Assembly: GCF_011305535.1 (NCBI RefSeq)
Contig: NZ_CP049906.1
Span: forward strand, 372,001-436,000
Origin: Diaphorobacter sp. HDW4B
GTDB lineage: Bacteria; Pseudomonadota; Gammaproteobacteria; Burkholderiales; Burkholderiaceae_C
Direction of reading: 5' to 3'
Length of the DNA stretch: 64,000 nt
Positions 16,566 to 25,416 of the stretch are shown here, piece by piece (within the stretch, counting starts at the first letter, position 1; the number at the start of each line of letters is the position of its first letter). The notes beneath the pieces were generated by a model. It was not told the origin of the DNA and made no database searches. It saw only the letters and a program-made list of their open reading frames with translations. A program made the translations under genes and the position numbers.

Positions 16566-17870
16566 TCAGACAGGAATCTTCTTGCTGTAGTCGATCAGCA
16601 GCGACGAGCAGATGAAGAGGCCTGCGCCTGCTGCTGCGAAGAGCATCATGGCCATGTCGTAGGAGCCAGTGGCCTGCACGATGATGCCCACCAGAATGGG
16701 TACGCCGATGCCGGCGCAGTTGCCGCCGAGGTTCATCACGCCACCCAGAAAGCCCACACGGTTGCGGGTGCCCAGAATCGATGGAACGCACCAGAACAGA
16801 CCGCACCAGCGTAGGAAGAACAGCGTCACCGACAGCAGGATCACGATGGTCACGGGGTCCTTGAAGCGGGCCACGTTGTAGATCGCGACGGTGGCGATCA
16901 CCGAGGCGATGCCGAACAGGGTGCGCAGCACCTTGGCTTGCGATGCACCGGCGGCCTTCCACTTGTCAGCGATCCAGCCGCCGACCATTTCACCGACGAA
17001 GCCGGAGAAGAACATGATGAACACGGCACCGCCCATCTGCTTGATGTCCATGCCGTGCACCTTGGACAAGTACGAAGGCATCCAGGTCAGCAGACCGTAG
17101 AACAGGGCGTTGAAGCACATCCAGCCAAAGAACATGCCCCAGACCGAGCGGTACTTGAAGAAGTCCATCACCTTGCCGCTGGCATGGGTCGGCTCGGCTG
17201 CCAGGTCGGCTGCGTGGGATTGCTCGATGAAAGCGGCTTCGGCTTCGTTGACGCCAGGATGTTGGCGCGGATGGTTGCGGATGTACCACCATGCGAAGAA
17301 GCCCGCGATCATGGTTCCCACGCCTGCCACGACGAAGGAGATGCGCCAGGAGTCGAAGTGCGTCAGCAGTCCGGCAATGATGAGCGCGCCGAGTGCTGCA
17401 CCCAGTGGTGCGCCGCCGTCCAGCAAGGTGGCACCGCGACCGCGTTCGTTCTGGGTCATCCAGATGCCGTTGAGCTTGCCGCCTGCGGGATAGATGGGGG
17501 CTTCGGCCGCGCCCAGACCCAGACGGGTGATCAACAGCGACACCCAGCCAGTGGCGACCGCAGCGATGGCCTGGAAGAAGCCCCAGCCCAAGGTGGACCA
17601 GACGATGACGACACGCGGACCAAAGCGGTCGGCCAGCATGCCGCCGGGAATCTGCATGAAGGCATAGGTCCAGAAGAAGGAGCTCATCAGCAGGCCCTGA
17701 GTGGCGGGGCTGAGATCGAACTCCTTGGCAATCATCGGCATGGCCACGGAGAGTGATGCGCGATCGATGTAGTTGATCGCGATCAGGAACAACATCATCA
17801 GGAAGATTTTCCAGCGCACCTTGGTGGGTGCTTCCGCATGGGCGGTGGGAATGGTGGTTGAGGCTTGCAT
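16566..17870 (-). CDS. MFS transporter, anion:cation symporter (ACS) family
   Basis: A 434-residue permease with about twelve membrane spans. The start MQASTTIP (ATG ending at 17870) follows GAGCGAGACACGAG. ACS-family marks are the TM1 segment NYIDRASLSVAMP, the loop ADRFGPR and the C-terminal ending KKIPV. Members carry organic anions such as glucarate, galactonate, phthalate or pantothenate. Its placement upstream of the hydantoinase genes on the same strand implies uptake of the ring compound or a related acid. Repeated ATGTCAACAA half-sites occur just upstream, matching a palindrome before the divergent gene. Confidence 0.9.
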   Translation of the reverse strand: MQASTTIPTAHAEAPTKVRWKIFLMMLFLIAINYIDRASLSVAMPMIAKEFDLSPATQGLLMSSFFWTYAFMQIPGGMLADRFGPRVVIVWSTLGWGFFQAIAAVATGWVSLLITRLGLGAAEAPIYPAGGKLNGIWMTQNERGRGATLLDGGAPLGAALGALIIAGLLTHFDSWRISFVVAGVGTMIAGFFAWWYIRNHPRQHPGVNEAEAAFIEQSHAADLAAEPTHASGKVMDFFKYRSVWGMFFGWMCFNALFYGLLTWMPSYLSKVHGMDIKQMGGAVFIMFFSGFVGEMVGGWIADKWKAAGASQAKVLRTLFGIASVIATVAIYNVARFKDPVTIVILLSVTLFFLRWCGLFWCVPSILGTRNRVGFLGGVMNLGGNCAGIGVPILVGIIVQATGSYDMAMMLFAAAGAGLFICSSLLIDYSKKIPV

Positions 17871-17923
17871 CTCGTGTCTCGCTCCATCGGTTGGTTGTTT
17901 GTTGATGCGAGATTGGAATTTAT

Positions 17924-18078
17924 ATGTCAACAACAATGTCAACAATATAGTAAACACCTAGATGGCTTCATGCGCGATGAGATCGCTCTGTAGGACGCCT
18001 GTAGGACACCCCGTGAAAGTCATTTCTGTAGGGATTCAATTGCGTGTTATCGAATTTATTGTCAACACTATTGTTGAC
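17924..18078. promoter_or_regulatory. Divergent promoter region with GTCAACA operator sites
   Basis: Two direct ATGTCAACAA repeats (17924-17933 and 17937-17946) lie on the permease side. A perfect inverted repeat GTCAACA-CTAT-TGTTGAC (18061-18078) lies on the side of the plus-strand gene starting at 18150. The same heptamer on both sides suggests one regulator for both transcription units, most simply the FCD-GntR protein encoded at 13407-14129. Confidence 0.6.
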
Positions 18079-18149
18079 GTAATGTTCGATGGGGTGAACA
18101 ATGCCGGGCAAACAGTCGGCCGATGGGCCATTCAACGGAGACCAACACG

Positions 18150-18881
18150 ATGCCTGCCACCACCACCTGCCTTGGCGTGCTCACGCCTTCTTCCAACACG
18201 GCGCTGGAGCCATTGACCAGCGCACTGGCGCAAAGCGCGGGCCACTGTTCGGCCCACTTTTCCCGTTTCAAGGTCACCGAGATCTCGCTGGCCGAGGGTG
18301 CCTTGAACCAGTTCGACGACAGCAAGATTCTTGCGGCGGCCGAACTGCTGGCGGATGCCAAGGTGGACGTCATCGGCTGGAGTGGAACGGCCGCCGGTTG
18401 GCGTGGCTTCGACACCGACCTGAAACTGTGCGAGCGCATTCAGGAGCGCACGGGCATCAAGGCCACGACGGCCATCCTGGCGCTCAACGAGCTGATGCAG
18501 AAGCTCGCCGTGAAAAAGCTGGCCATCGTCAGCCCGTACACGGCCGATGTGCAGCAATGCATCATGAACAACTACCGGGCCGCCGGTGTCGACACCACAG
18601 CGGAGCGGCATCTGGACATCTCGGTCAACCACAGCTTCGCGCTGGTGCGGCCCGAGCAACTGCTGGACCTCATCGGCGAGGTGATCGAAGAGGGCAAGCC
18701 CGATGCGGTCGTCACCTACTGCACCAATCTGCATGCCGCGCAACTGGCCGTGGAGGTGGAGTCGCGCTGGGGTGTGCCGTTGCTCGACACGGTGAGCACG
18801 ACGGTCTGGGGCATGTTGCGTGCGGCCGGGCGCGACCCTTCTGCGGTTCAGGGCTGGGGCCGCTTGTTCAATGTGGCTTGA
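18150..18881 (+). CDS. Maleate isomerase / arylmalonate decarboxylase-family protein
   Basis: A 243-residue protein of the Asp/Glu racemase superfamily. The start at ATG 18150 is preferred because ACGGAG precedes it. The N-terminal LGVLTPSSNTALEP matches the maleate isomerase/AMDase signature. The second catalytic Cys is present (TYCTNLHAAQ, about residue 192). The first position reads GWSGTAAGW and lacks Cys, as in arylmalonate decarboxylase, where that site is Gly, and unlike two-Cys maleate isomerase. A decarboxylase or single-base enzyme acting on a malonate or maleate derivative is therefore possible. It faces the hydantoinase-cluster permease and is followed by a broken FAH-family gene. 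Confidence 0.75.
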   Translation: MPATTTCLGVLTPSSNTALEPLTSALAQSAGHCSAHFSRFKVTEISLAEGALNQFDDSKILAAAELLADAKVDVIGWSGTAAGWRGFDTDLKLCERIQERTGIKATTAILALNELMQKLAVKKLAIVSPYTADVQQCIMNNYRAAGVDTTAERHLDISVNHSFALVRPEQLLDLIGEVIEEGKPDAVVTYCTNLHAAQLAVEVESRWGVPLLDTVSTTVWGMLRAAGRDPSAVQGWGRLFNVA

Positions 18882-18930
18882 TGCGCGGCGCTGACGTCTG
18901 AACCAAGCAATCCCTGAAGAAAGAACGACC

Positions 18931-19788
18931 GTGAAACTGGTGAGATTTGGAAGCCCGGGAGCTGAGCGCCCCGGCATATTGAACGCTGACGGCGTGCTGC
19001 TCGATGCCGCTGCGCTCGTGCCCGATTGGGGTCCGAGGCAGCTGAGTGCGGATGCGCTGGAGCGATTGCGCCATGCGGACCTGAGCCGTCAGCCCCGGGT
19101 GGAAGGAACGCCGCGTCTGGGCTGCCCGGTGGCGCAAGTGGGCAAGCTGGTCTGTGTGGGGCTCAACTACGCAGACCACGCAAAAGAGGCCGGGTTGCCG
19201 CCACCGCCTGAGCCGATTCTTTTCATGAAAGCGGTGACCGCGATCTGCGGGCCGGATGACGAGATCCAGATTCCTCCGGGCGCCAGCAAAGTGGACTGGG
19301 AAGTGGAAGCGGGCGTCGTGATCGGCGCGCGAACGCAACGTGTGAGCGAAGCGGGTGCAATGGCGTAGGTAGCGGGATATGTGCTGGCCAACGATGTGTC
19401 GGAACGTGCCTGGCAGACCGAGCGCGGAGGCACCTGGGACAAAGGCAAGAGCCACGACAGCTTCGCGCCTTTGGGACCATGGCTGGTGACCGCCGATGAG
19501 ATCGATGACCCGCATCGCATAGCGCTCACGCTGGACGTCAACGGCCAGCGCATGCAGGACAGCAACACGGCGCATTTCATTTTCGGGATACCTCAGCTCA
19601 TCAGCTACATCAGCCAGTTCATGACGCTGGAGGCTGGCGACGTGATTCTCACGGGAACGCCCGCCGGTGTGGGGATGGGACAAAAGCCTGCGCCTGTCTA
19701 TCTCCAGCATGGCGATGTGCTGCAACTGTCTGCCCAAGGCCTGGGACAGCAACGCCATGTGTGCGTGCAGGTACGTGCAGGTGCGTGA
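18931..19788 (+). pseudogene. Fumarylacetoacetate hydrolase-family gene interrupted by one amber codon
   Basis: The full frame from the GTG at 18931 would encode 285 residues of FAH-family hydrolase, a divalent-metal C-C bond hydrolase. The start MKLVRFGSPGAERPG, CVGLNYADHAKEAG, the metal-site region (VDWEVEAGVVIG), NDVSERAWQ, GKSHDSFAPLGPW and ILTGTPAGVG are all in one frame. A single TAG at 19366-19368 interrupts it, in a position where relatives usually have Tyr or His before VAGY. One base change from TAC would give this. No frameshift is needed. Either the gene is newly dead, the stop is read through, or it is a sequencing error. It would be the third step of the 18.1-kb transcription unit. 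Confidence 0.85.
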
Positions 19789-19914
19789 GACGCAGTGAAA
19801 TCGCGTCGCATGGCATGGATGCAATTCGGATTACATATGTTGGACAGACCTGTCAGAATACGGACGTCTCCAAGACTTCTGCCCATGCTTGTCGCGCCGT
19901 AGGTTCCACCGCTC

Positions 19915-20913
19915 ATGAACGAAATTCCCCATTCCAGCGTGCTTCTCGACCGATGGCTGAACGCGTGCACCGCTGAATCCAGGCGTTCCATCGGCATCGG
20001 GGGGGACGAGTCGTACCGGTATTTCTGGAACACCTGGAACAAGTACCTGATGACGGCAGACCTCGGGGGCAATCTCGACGAGCATCCATGGACCCGTGCC
20101 ACCAGCGCCACGGTGCTCCATTTTCTGAATTCGGGCACCAGCCCGCGCAAGAAAGCGGAAGGCGTCAGCGCGATCACAAGGCGCAGATACTGGCGCTTGT
20201 TGGAGCGCATCTACGACTTCGCTTTGTCGAACCAATGGGTTCAATCCAACCCGGCGACGGCACTGCAGGATTGGGAAAAGCCCAAATCGGAAAACCCCAA
20301 GGGTGCCATCCTGTCGCCCAAGCAATGGGAGCAGGGCATCAGGCTGCTGATGGACCCGGACGCCAAGCCGCAAGCGGAGGATGACGTCGGCCCGCGCAAC
20401 AGGGCGATCTTGCTGTGTCTCTACGAGCTGGGAATCACGCCGCTTGAACTGCGTTCACTGACACTGGATTCGCTGGAGCGTGCTCCCAAGGGCAAGGCCT
20501 TCACGCACCTGCAAGTGGACGGAAGCGGTGTGAATCAGCGCCGTCGATTCACTCTCTCGCCCGCCTTGTCTGCAGCCTTGTCGCAATGGATGTCCGAGCG
20601 CGGCGAAATGACCAAGTCCGACAAGACAGACCATCTGTTCTGCTCCACCCACGGCAAGATGATGGGCCCCGACAACCTGCACCTGCTGGTGCGCGAGCAT
20701 CTGCTGCAGGCCGCGTCGGCGTCCAAGAGCGACCCTGCCATCCGCCTCGGCCCGCAGGTCATCCGCAACACCTGTCTGGTGCGTTGGGTCAATCAGGGCA
20801 TGTCGCCCGCACAAGTAGCGGTCTGGGCGGGACTCAAGGACGAGAAGGGGCTGTATCACCTCTCGGATCACTTTGTGCGAGACGACAGGCCTGAGGTGCC
20901 GAAGAAGCAGTGA
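19915..20913 (+). CDS. Tyrosine recombinase/integrase-like protein
   Basis: A 332-residue protein with the two-domain layout of lambda-type integrases: a SAM-like N-terminal core-binding region (about 10-125) and a catalytic-like domain (about 140-325). The first catalytic Arg is visible (LGITPLELRSLTLD). The box II equivalent reads GPQVIRNTCLVRW, with Gln where His is usual. The terminal Tyr is uncertain (GLYHLSDHF). Activity may be altered or lost. No att site, transposase or phage genes were seen nearby, so it is a solitary gene next to a nitroreductase remnant. It could also be a conserved non-mobile family of this lineage. Confidence 0.65.
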   Translation: MNEIPHSSVLLDRWLNACTAESRRSIGIGGDESYRYFWNTWNKYLMTADLGGNLDEHPWTRATSATVLHFLNSGTSPRKKAEGVSAITRRRYWRLLERIYDFALSNQWVQSNPATALQDWEKPKSENPKGAILSPKQWEQGIRLLMDPDAKPQAEDDVGPRNRAILLCLYELGITPLELRSLTLDSLERAPKGKAFTHLQVDGSGVNQRRRFTLSPALSAALSQWMSERGEMTKSDKTDHLFCSTHGKMMGPDNLHLLVREHLLQAASASKSDPAIRLGPQVIRNTCLVRWVNQGMSPAQVAVWAGLKDEKGLYHLSDHFVRDDRPEVPKKQ

Positions 20914-20935
20914 CGCAGATGCTGCGTGTTCTGCT
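20906..20935 (+). terminator. Hairpin overlapping the end of the recombinase gene
   Basis: ACGCAG-ATG-CTGCGT forms a perfect inner stem, flanked by AGCAG and CTGCT as an outer stem. It starts inside the last codons. No T-run follows, so its role as a terminator is tentative. Confidence 0.35.
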
Positions 20936-20953
20936 CCGCTTGGCTCCACTCAT

Positions 20954-21121
20954 TCATGAATGGAACACGACGCTCTCGTCGAGCGCCACGCGTCCCACGT
21001 CGAGCCGATTGACGAGCGCGTGAGGGTCGGCGTATCCAAACGAGATACCGAACAGCATCTTGGAGTCATTGCGACTGTCGAGCGCCTGGTGAATCTTTCT
21101 TGGAGCAGGAGCCCAGATGTC
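20954..21121 (-). pseudogene. C-terminal remnant of a nitroreductase
   Basis: On the minus strand, one frame ending at a TGA (20954-20956) reads DIWAPAPRKIHQAL, then MLFGISFGYADPHALVN, then RLDVGRVALDESVVFHS. This matches the C-terminus of NfnB/NAD(P)H-dependent nitroreductases, where FGISFGYAD near the end is characteristic. A TGA precedes the segment in frame and nothing upstream matches the FMN-binding N-terminus, so only about 55 residues survive. It is a decayed gene, not an active enzyme. Confidence 0.6.
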
Positions 21122-21546
21122 GCTTTGTCAGTTCGCATTCCAGACGGTGCCTGCCTTTCGGAAACTGCATATCGTTTTCCGATTTTCTTCTTTGATGCCG
21201 CGGCCTTTTGTCCATACGATTCGCTGGTTGAACATGTATTGAATGACTTGCTGGGCAATCAGCGGGCGGCGTGTTCTCACTTGGGCTGAGTGTGTCAACC
21301 ACTCGTTGCCAGCCGACTGTGTATCGGCGGCAGTCCGAATCTTTCAGCGAGAAGCCCTGGATTGAAGCTCCGCCAACCTGAATTGGTGTCCTGTCGGGAT
21401 TGGCGTTGTCATCTCTTCCGGATGAGGCATCCCATGGGCTCTCGTCTTACCTATTGTGTTTTCTATGTATTGCCTATATTGTTGGAACAAAATTTTAATT
21501 GTCCGGTTAATTAAATTGATTTGTACGGTCTAAAAGGAGCAGGGGA
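21122..21546. other. Intergenic region upstream of the ABC importer operon
   Basis: About 425 bases with no recognisable gene. The last 100 bases are AT-rich (TTAATTAAATTG near 21505) and should contain the promoter of the branched-chain-type transporter operon. AAAGGAG at about 21533 is the ribosome site for the first gene. Confidence 0.5.
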
Positions 21547-22710
21547 ATGTTGAAATTTTTGGGAAAAAGTCTGTTCGCCATTGGCTTGGTCTCGGTGGCC
21601 TCCGCAGGATTTGCGCAGGAAACCTTGAAGTTGGGCGTGTTGGGCGGTATGACGGGGCCAGGTGCTCCATGGGGGCTTGCCATCGATGGCGGGGTGAAAG
21701 TCGCGACTGATGAGATCAATCAGGCTGGTGGTCTCAAGGTCGGCGACAAGACCTACAAGATCGAAGTGGTCTCCTACGACGATCACTACAAGGCCGCAGA
21801 TGCTGTGACCGCGGTGAATCGATTGATCGATCAGGACAAGGTGAAGTTCATCCTGGGCCCGATCGGCTCGGCCTCGCTGCTCGCGATCAAGCCAATCACG
21901 GAAAAGAGCAAGGTCGTATTGCTCTCCAATACCTATACGACGGAAGCGTTGAATGCCGAGACGCGCTACATGTTCCGTGTTCTTCCGACCACGAACGAGT
22001 ACGACGGGCAACTGATCGGATGGCTCAAGCAGAATCGCCCTGCCATCAAGCGCGTTGCCATCATTTCTCCCAATGATGCAACGGGCTGGAGCACGCAGAA
22101 GGGCAAAAAGAAAGTGTATGAAGGCGCTGGGTTCGAAGTTGCCGATGCCCGTTTCTTCGAGCGCTCTCAGAACGACTTCCGTACGCTGCTTGCAGGCATC
22201 CTGGCCAAGAAGCCGGATCTCATCGAGCTGGATGTGGTGCCTCCTGCACAGGCGGGCCTCGTGATTCGTCAGGCACGCGAGATGGGCTACAAGGGACCGT
22301 TCACGAAGTTCGGTGGCAACAACGTGGCTGAGACCGTGAAGGCCGCAGGGGCGGAAAACGCCGAGGGCACCTTGCTGTACTTTTCTGCAGATCCGGCGAG
22401 CGATGCCTTTGCCAAGCTGAGCAAGGCTTATGCGAAGTACCACGCCAATGCCATGGATGACTTCACTTTCTACTTCTACGATGCCACGAAGCTGCTTTTC
22501 TCTGCAATGCAGAAGGCCGGCACTGTCACGGACACGGATGCGGTGGTGAAGTCTATTGAGTCCAGCAAGAGCTTTGATGGTGTGCAGGGCAAGATCGTCT
22601 GGGGTGGCAAGGAAACTTATGGCATCGATCACCAGATCGCCACGCCTGCTTATCTGGGGGTGATCGAAAACGGCAAGGGCAAGGTCATCGTCAAATTCGA
22701 GGCGCGCTGA
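21547..22710 (+). CDS. Branched-chain-amino-acid-type ABC transporter substrate-binding protein
   Basis: A 387-residue periplasmic receptor of the LivJ/HAAT family. A signal peptide (SLFAIGLVSVASAGFAQ) precedes LKLGVLGGMTGPGAPWG and the mature two-lobed domain. AAAGGAG precedes ATG 21547. It is the first gene of an operon with both LIV permeases, both ATPases and an acyl-CoA ligase. In such clusters these receptors often bind aromatic or alicyclic carboxylates instead of amino acids. The ligand cannot be read directly. Confidence 0.92.
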   Translation: MLKFLGKSLFAIGLVSVASAGFAQETLKLGVLGGMTGPGAPWGLAIDGGVKVATDEINQAGGLKVGDKTYKIEVVSYDDHYKAADAVTAVNRLIDQDKVKFILGPIGSASLLAIKPITEKSKVVLLSNTYTTEALNAETRYMFRVLPTTNEYDGQLIGWLKQNRPAIKRVAIISPNDATGWSTQKGKKKVYEGAGFEVADARFFERSQNDFRTLLAGILAKKPDLIELDVVPPAQAGLVIRQAREMGYKGPFTKFGGNNVAETVKAAGAENAEGTLLYFSADPASDAFAKLSKAYAKYHANAMDDFTFYFYDATKLLFSAMQKAGTVTDTDAVVKSIESSKSFDGVQGKIVWGGKETYGIDHQIATPAYLGVIENGKGKVIVKFEAR

Positions 22711-22814
22711 TTAGGTACTCACGACCCTCGCGGTGGTCTCTGGCTGGGTTGGCTCTTCCTTGATTGAGGAGGATCGTCAACCCCCTCTGTTTCTTCTTGG
22801 CAAGGTGCGGTCCT

Positions 22815-23672
22815 ATGCAGATTGCAATACAGATTTCTGTCATCGCTTTGATGACGGCATTCGTCTACGCCTTGGTGGCGCTGGGCTTCACGCTGGTGTT
22901 CGGCATCATGCGCGTGGTGAACTTCGCACATGGCGAGTTCTACATGTTGGGTGCTTACAGCGTCTATGTGTTCTACGGAATACTCGGTTGGAACTTTGGC
23001 TTGGCACTGGTGGTTGGTGCGCTTGTCGTGGGGCTGAGTGGGCTTCTCGTCGAGCGTCTGCTGTTCAGGCGTTTTGCGGGCGACGAGATGGGCGGGATGA
23101 TTGTTTCTCTGGCCCTGGCCGTGTGTCTGCAGGAAGCGGTGGCGTTGATCTTCTCTGTGGATGACCTGACCGTGGAGCGCCCCGTTCAGGGTGTGTTGGA
23201 GATCGGTGGTGTGTTCATCGCGTTGGACCAGTTGGTGGTGGTTGGTGTCACATTGCTGGTGCTCGTCGCCTTCTACTTGCTGATTGAAAAGACCCGTGTG
23301 GGTATCACCATTCGCGCCGTGGCGCAGGACAGTGAAGTGGCCCGACTGCAGGGGGTGCGTTCGTGGCGCATGACAGCGCTGACTTTCGGGTTGAGCTGCT
23401 TGCTTGCAGGCATCGCAGGGGCACTGATGGCACCTGTCTACACCATCAATCCTCACATGGGCGAGATGGTGGTTGTGAAGGCCTTCATCATTGTGGTGCT
23501 GGGCGGTTTGGGCAGCCTGCCGGGTGCAGTGGTCGCCGCTTTGATCCTGAGCTTCACCGAGGCGATTGCCTCCACTTTCTACAACGCGACCGTGGCGACG
23601 ATGCTGTCGTTCCTCATCGTGATGGCGGTGCTTACGTTCCGCCCTGCAGGCCTGATGGGGAGGTCGCGATGA
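22815..23672 (+). CDS. livH: ABC transporter permease, LivH type
   Basis: A 285-residue inner-membrane permease with about eight spans. The start at ATG 22815 removes a 17-codon unconserved leader and gives the usual MQIAIQ N-terminus. Family segments are GFTLVFGIMRVVNFAHGEFYMLGAY near the start and VVVLGGLGSLPGAVVAAL near the end. It would pair with the LivM-type protein encoded next; the stop overlaps that start (ATGA). It forms the translocation pore for the ligand delivered by the receptor at 21547. Confidence 0.92.
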   Translation: MQIAIQISVIALMTAFVYALVALGFTLVFGIMRVVNFAHGEFYMLGAYSVYVFYGILGWNFGLALVVGALVVGLSGLLVERLLFRRFAGDEMGGMIVSLALAVCLQEAVALIFSVDDLTVERPVQGVLEIGGVFIALDQLVVVGVTLLVLVAFYLLIEKTRVGITIRAVAQDSEVARLQGVRSWRMTALTFGLSCLLAGIAGALMAPVYTINPHMGEMVVVKAFIIVVLGGLGSLPGAVVAALILSFTEAIASTFYNATVATMLSFLIVMAVLTFRPAGLMGRSR

Positions 23673-24646
23673 GTTCACCGTATCTGCTCTCTAGTGGATC
23701 TCGCCTTGGCAGGGTCAGCGAATGCGTGGTGGCGGCAGTGCTGCTGGCTTGGCCACTTGTGCTGCATGACTCGAAATTCCTGCTGCATGTTGGCGTGATG
23801 ATTGCCCTCTACGCCATCATCGCCATGAGCATGAACCTGATGCTGCGCATCGGGCAGCTGTCTCTCGCGCATGGTGCGCTCTATGGTGTCGGGGCCTACA
23901 CATCGGCCATTCTCACGCGCGATCTGGGTCTGGCTTTCCCGTGGGCATTCGCATTGTCCGGATTGGCATCTGGCGCAGTGGCGTTGATTACCGGTCCCAT
24001 CTTCATGAGGCTCAAGGGTGTTCATTTCGCATTGCTGACCTTTGCCTTCGGAGAAGTCATCGTGCTGTGCTTCGTGGAGTTTGTCGACCTCTTCGGTGGC
24101 AACAGTGGATTTGGGCAGATTCCGCCCATTCGTCTCTTCGGGCAGGAATTGGGAAAGCAAGGGTGTTATCTGCTTGCGATGTCGCTGGCCATCGCGTGCT
24201 ATTGGGTGCTCAAGGCCTTGTATCGGCGCGAGCTGGGTATCTTCTCTTCGGCATTGCATCAGGATGAAGTGCTGGTCACGGCTTGCGGCTTCGAGGCCTT
24301 GCGTTTTCGAATCGCTGTCTTTGGTCTCAGCGCGGCTCTCGCGGGATGGGCAGGCAGTCTGTTTGCACACTATCAAGGTTATATCTCGCCTGATTCCTTC
24401 GGGTTCTGGACTGCCGTGAACGCATTGATCATCAATGTGCTGGGTGGTGTGAGTGCTCTGGCTGCCGTGATCATCGCGTGCTTTGTGTTGATTCCGTTAC
24501 CTGAGTTCCTCCGCGACATGCAGCAGTACCAGCGGCTGTTTTATGGACTGGTGCTGATCGCACTGTTGTGCTTCATGCCCAAAGGTATTGCGGGCCTGTG
24601 GACGCGTCTCACTCGGCGCGCCAAGCCTGAAGGGGGAGCGTCATGA
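23669..24646 (+). CDS. livM: ABC transporter permease, LivM type
   Basis: A 325-residue permease starting at ATG 23669 with a four-base overlap with the upstream gene, implying translational coupling. LivM marks are AMSMNLMLRIGQLSLAHGALYGVGAY, the segment LKGVHFALLTFAFGEV and NVLGGVSALAAVI near the C-terminus. The C-terminal tail LTRRAKPEGGAS is cytoplasmic. Second half of the pore. Confidence 0.92.
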   Translation: MSSPYLLSSGSRLGRVSECVVAAVLLAWPLVLHDSKFLLHVGVMIALYAIIAMSMNLMLRIGQLSLAHGALYGVGAYTSAILTRDLGLAFPWAFALSGLASGAVALITGPIFMRLKGVHFALLTFAFGEVIVLCFVEFVDLFGGNSGFGQIPPIRLFGQELGKQGCYLLAMSLAIACYWVLKALYRRELGIFSSALHQDEVLVTACGFEALRFRIAVFGLSAALAGWAGSLFAHYQGYISPDSFGFWTAVNALIINVLGGVSALAAVIIACFVLIPLPEFLRDMQQYQRLFYGLVLIALLCFMPKGIAGLWTRLTRRAKPEGGAS

Positions 24647-25416
24647 GAGCCACATTGACGGTGGAGCACATCCGTCGCGCATTCGGCGGCATTCGTGCGG
24701 TGGACGATGTTTCCTTCCAGACCAACGGCAGCGGCATCACCGGATTGATCGGCCCCAACGGGGCAGGCAAAACCACGCTGCTCAATCTGATTGCGGGATC
24801 GACCAAGGCGCAGTCCGGGCGCGTCCTGTTTGCAGATAAAGACATCACGGGGCGGTCTGCGGCCGCCATCGCTCGCGGCGGGTTGTGCCGCACGTTTCAG
24901 ATGACGCATGTTTTTCCTGGACTGAGCGTGCGTGAGAACCTCTATCGATCGGCGTTGTTGCGACAGTTGCCGACGCCGTGGTCCTTGCTTCGCCCAGGCG
25001 TAGTGCGTGCTGGACGCGAGCAGGCCATGGCGCATGCGCAGGCCACGCTGGGGCTGCTGGAGATGAACCATCTGGCGGACGCCGATGCGGGCGCGCTGGC
25101 CTATGGTCTGCAGAAGATTCTGGGAGTGGGTATGGCCCTCACCACGCAGCCACTCATGCTGCTGATGGACGAGCCAGCAGCGGGCCTCAATCCTAACGAG
25201 ACACAGGAGATGACCGCACTGATCGAACGCATTCACCGCGAAGCGGGGATCTCTGTCGTGCTGGTGGAGCATGACATGAAGATGGTGATGCGACTGTGCG
25301 AGCAATTAGTGGTTTTGGTCAATGGCCGCTTGTTGGCTGCTGGCTCCACGGAGAGCGTGCGCGACAACCCGGCGGTGATCGAAGCCTATCTGGGAGCGGA
25401 TCTCGAAAATGCTTGA
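24643..25416 (+). CDS. livG: ABC transporter ATPase, LivG type
   Basis: A 257-residue cytoplasmic ATPase overlapping the permease stop by four bases. Walker A is GPNGAGKTT (residues about 37-45), Walker B LLMDEPAAGLNP, and the H-loop Asp/His lies in LVEHDMKMV. The ABC signature is degenerate (LAYGLQKILG), as is common in LivG. The C-terminal NPAVIEAYLGADL is the family hallmark. Confidence 0.93.
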   Translation: MRATLTVEHIRRAFGGIRAVDDVSFQTNGSGITGLIGPNGAGKTTLLNLIAGSTKAQSGRVLFADKDITGRSAAAIARGGLCRTFQMTHVFPGLSVRENLYRSALLRQLPTPWSLLRPGVVRAGREQAMAHAQATLGLLEMNHLADADAGALAYGLQKILGVGMALTTQPLMLLMDEPAAGLNPNETQEMTALIERIHREAGISVVLVEHDMKMVMRLCEQLVVLVNGRLLAAGSTESVRDNPAVIEAYLGADLENA

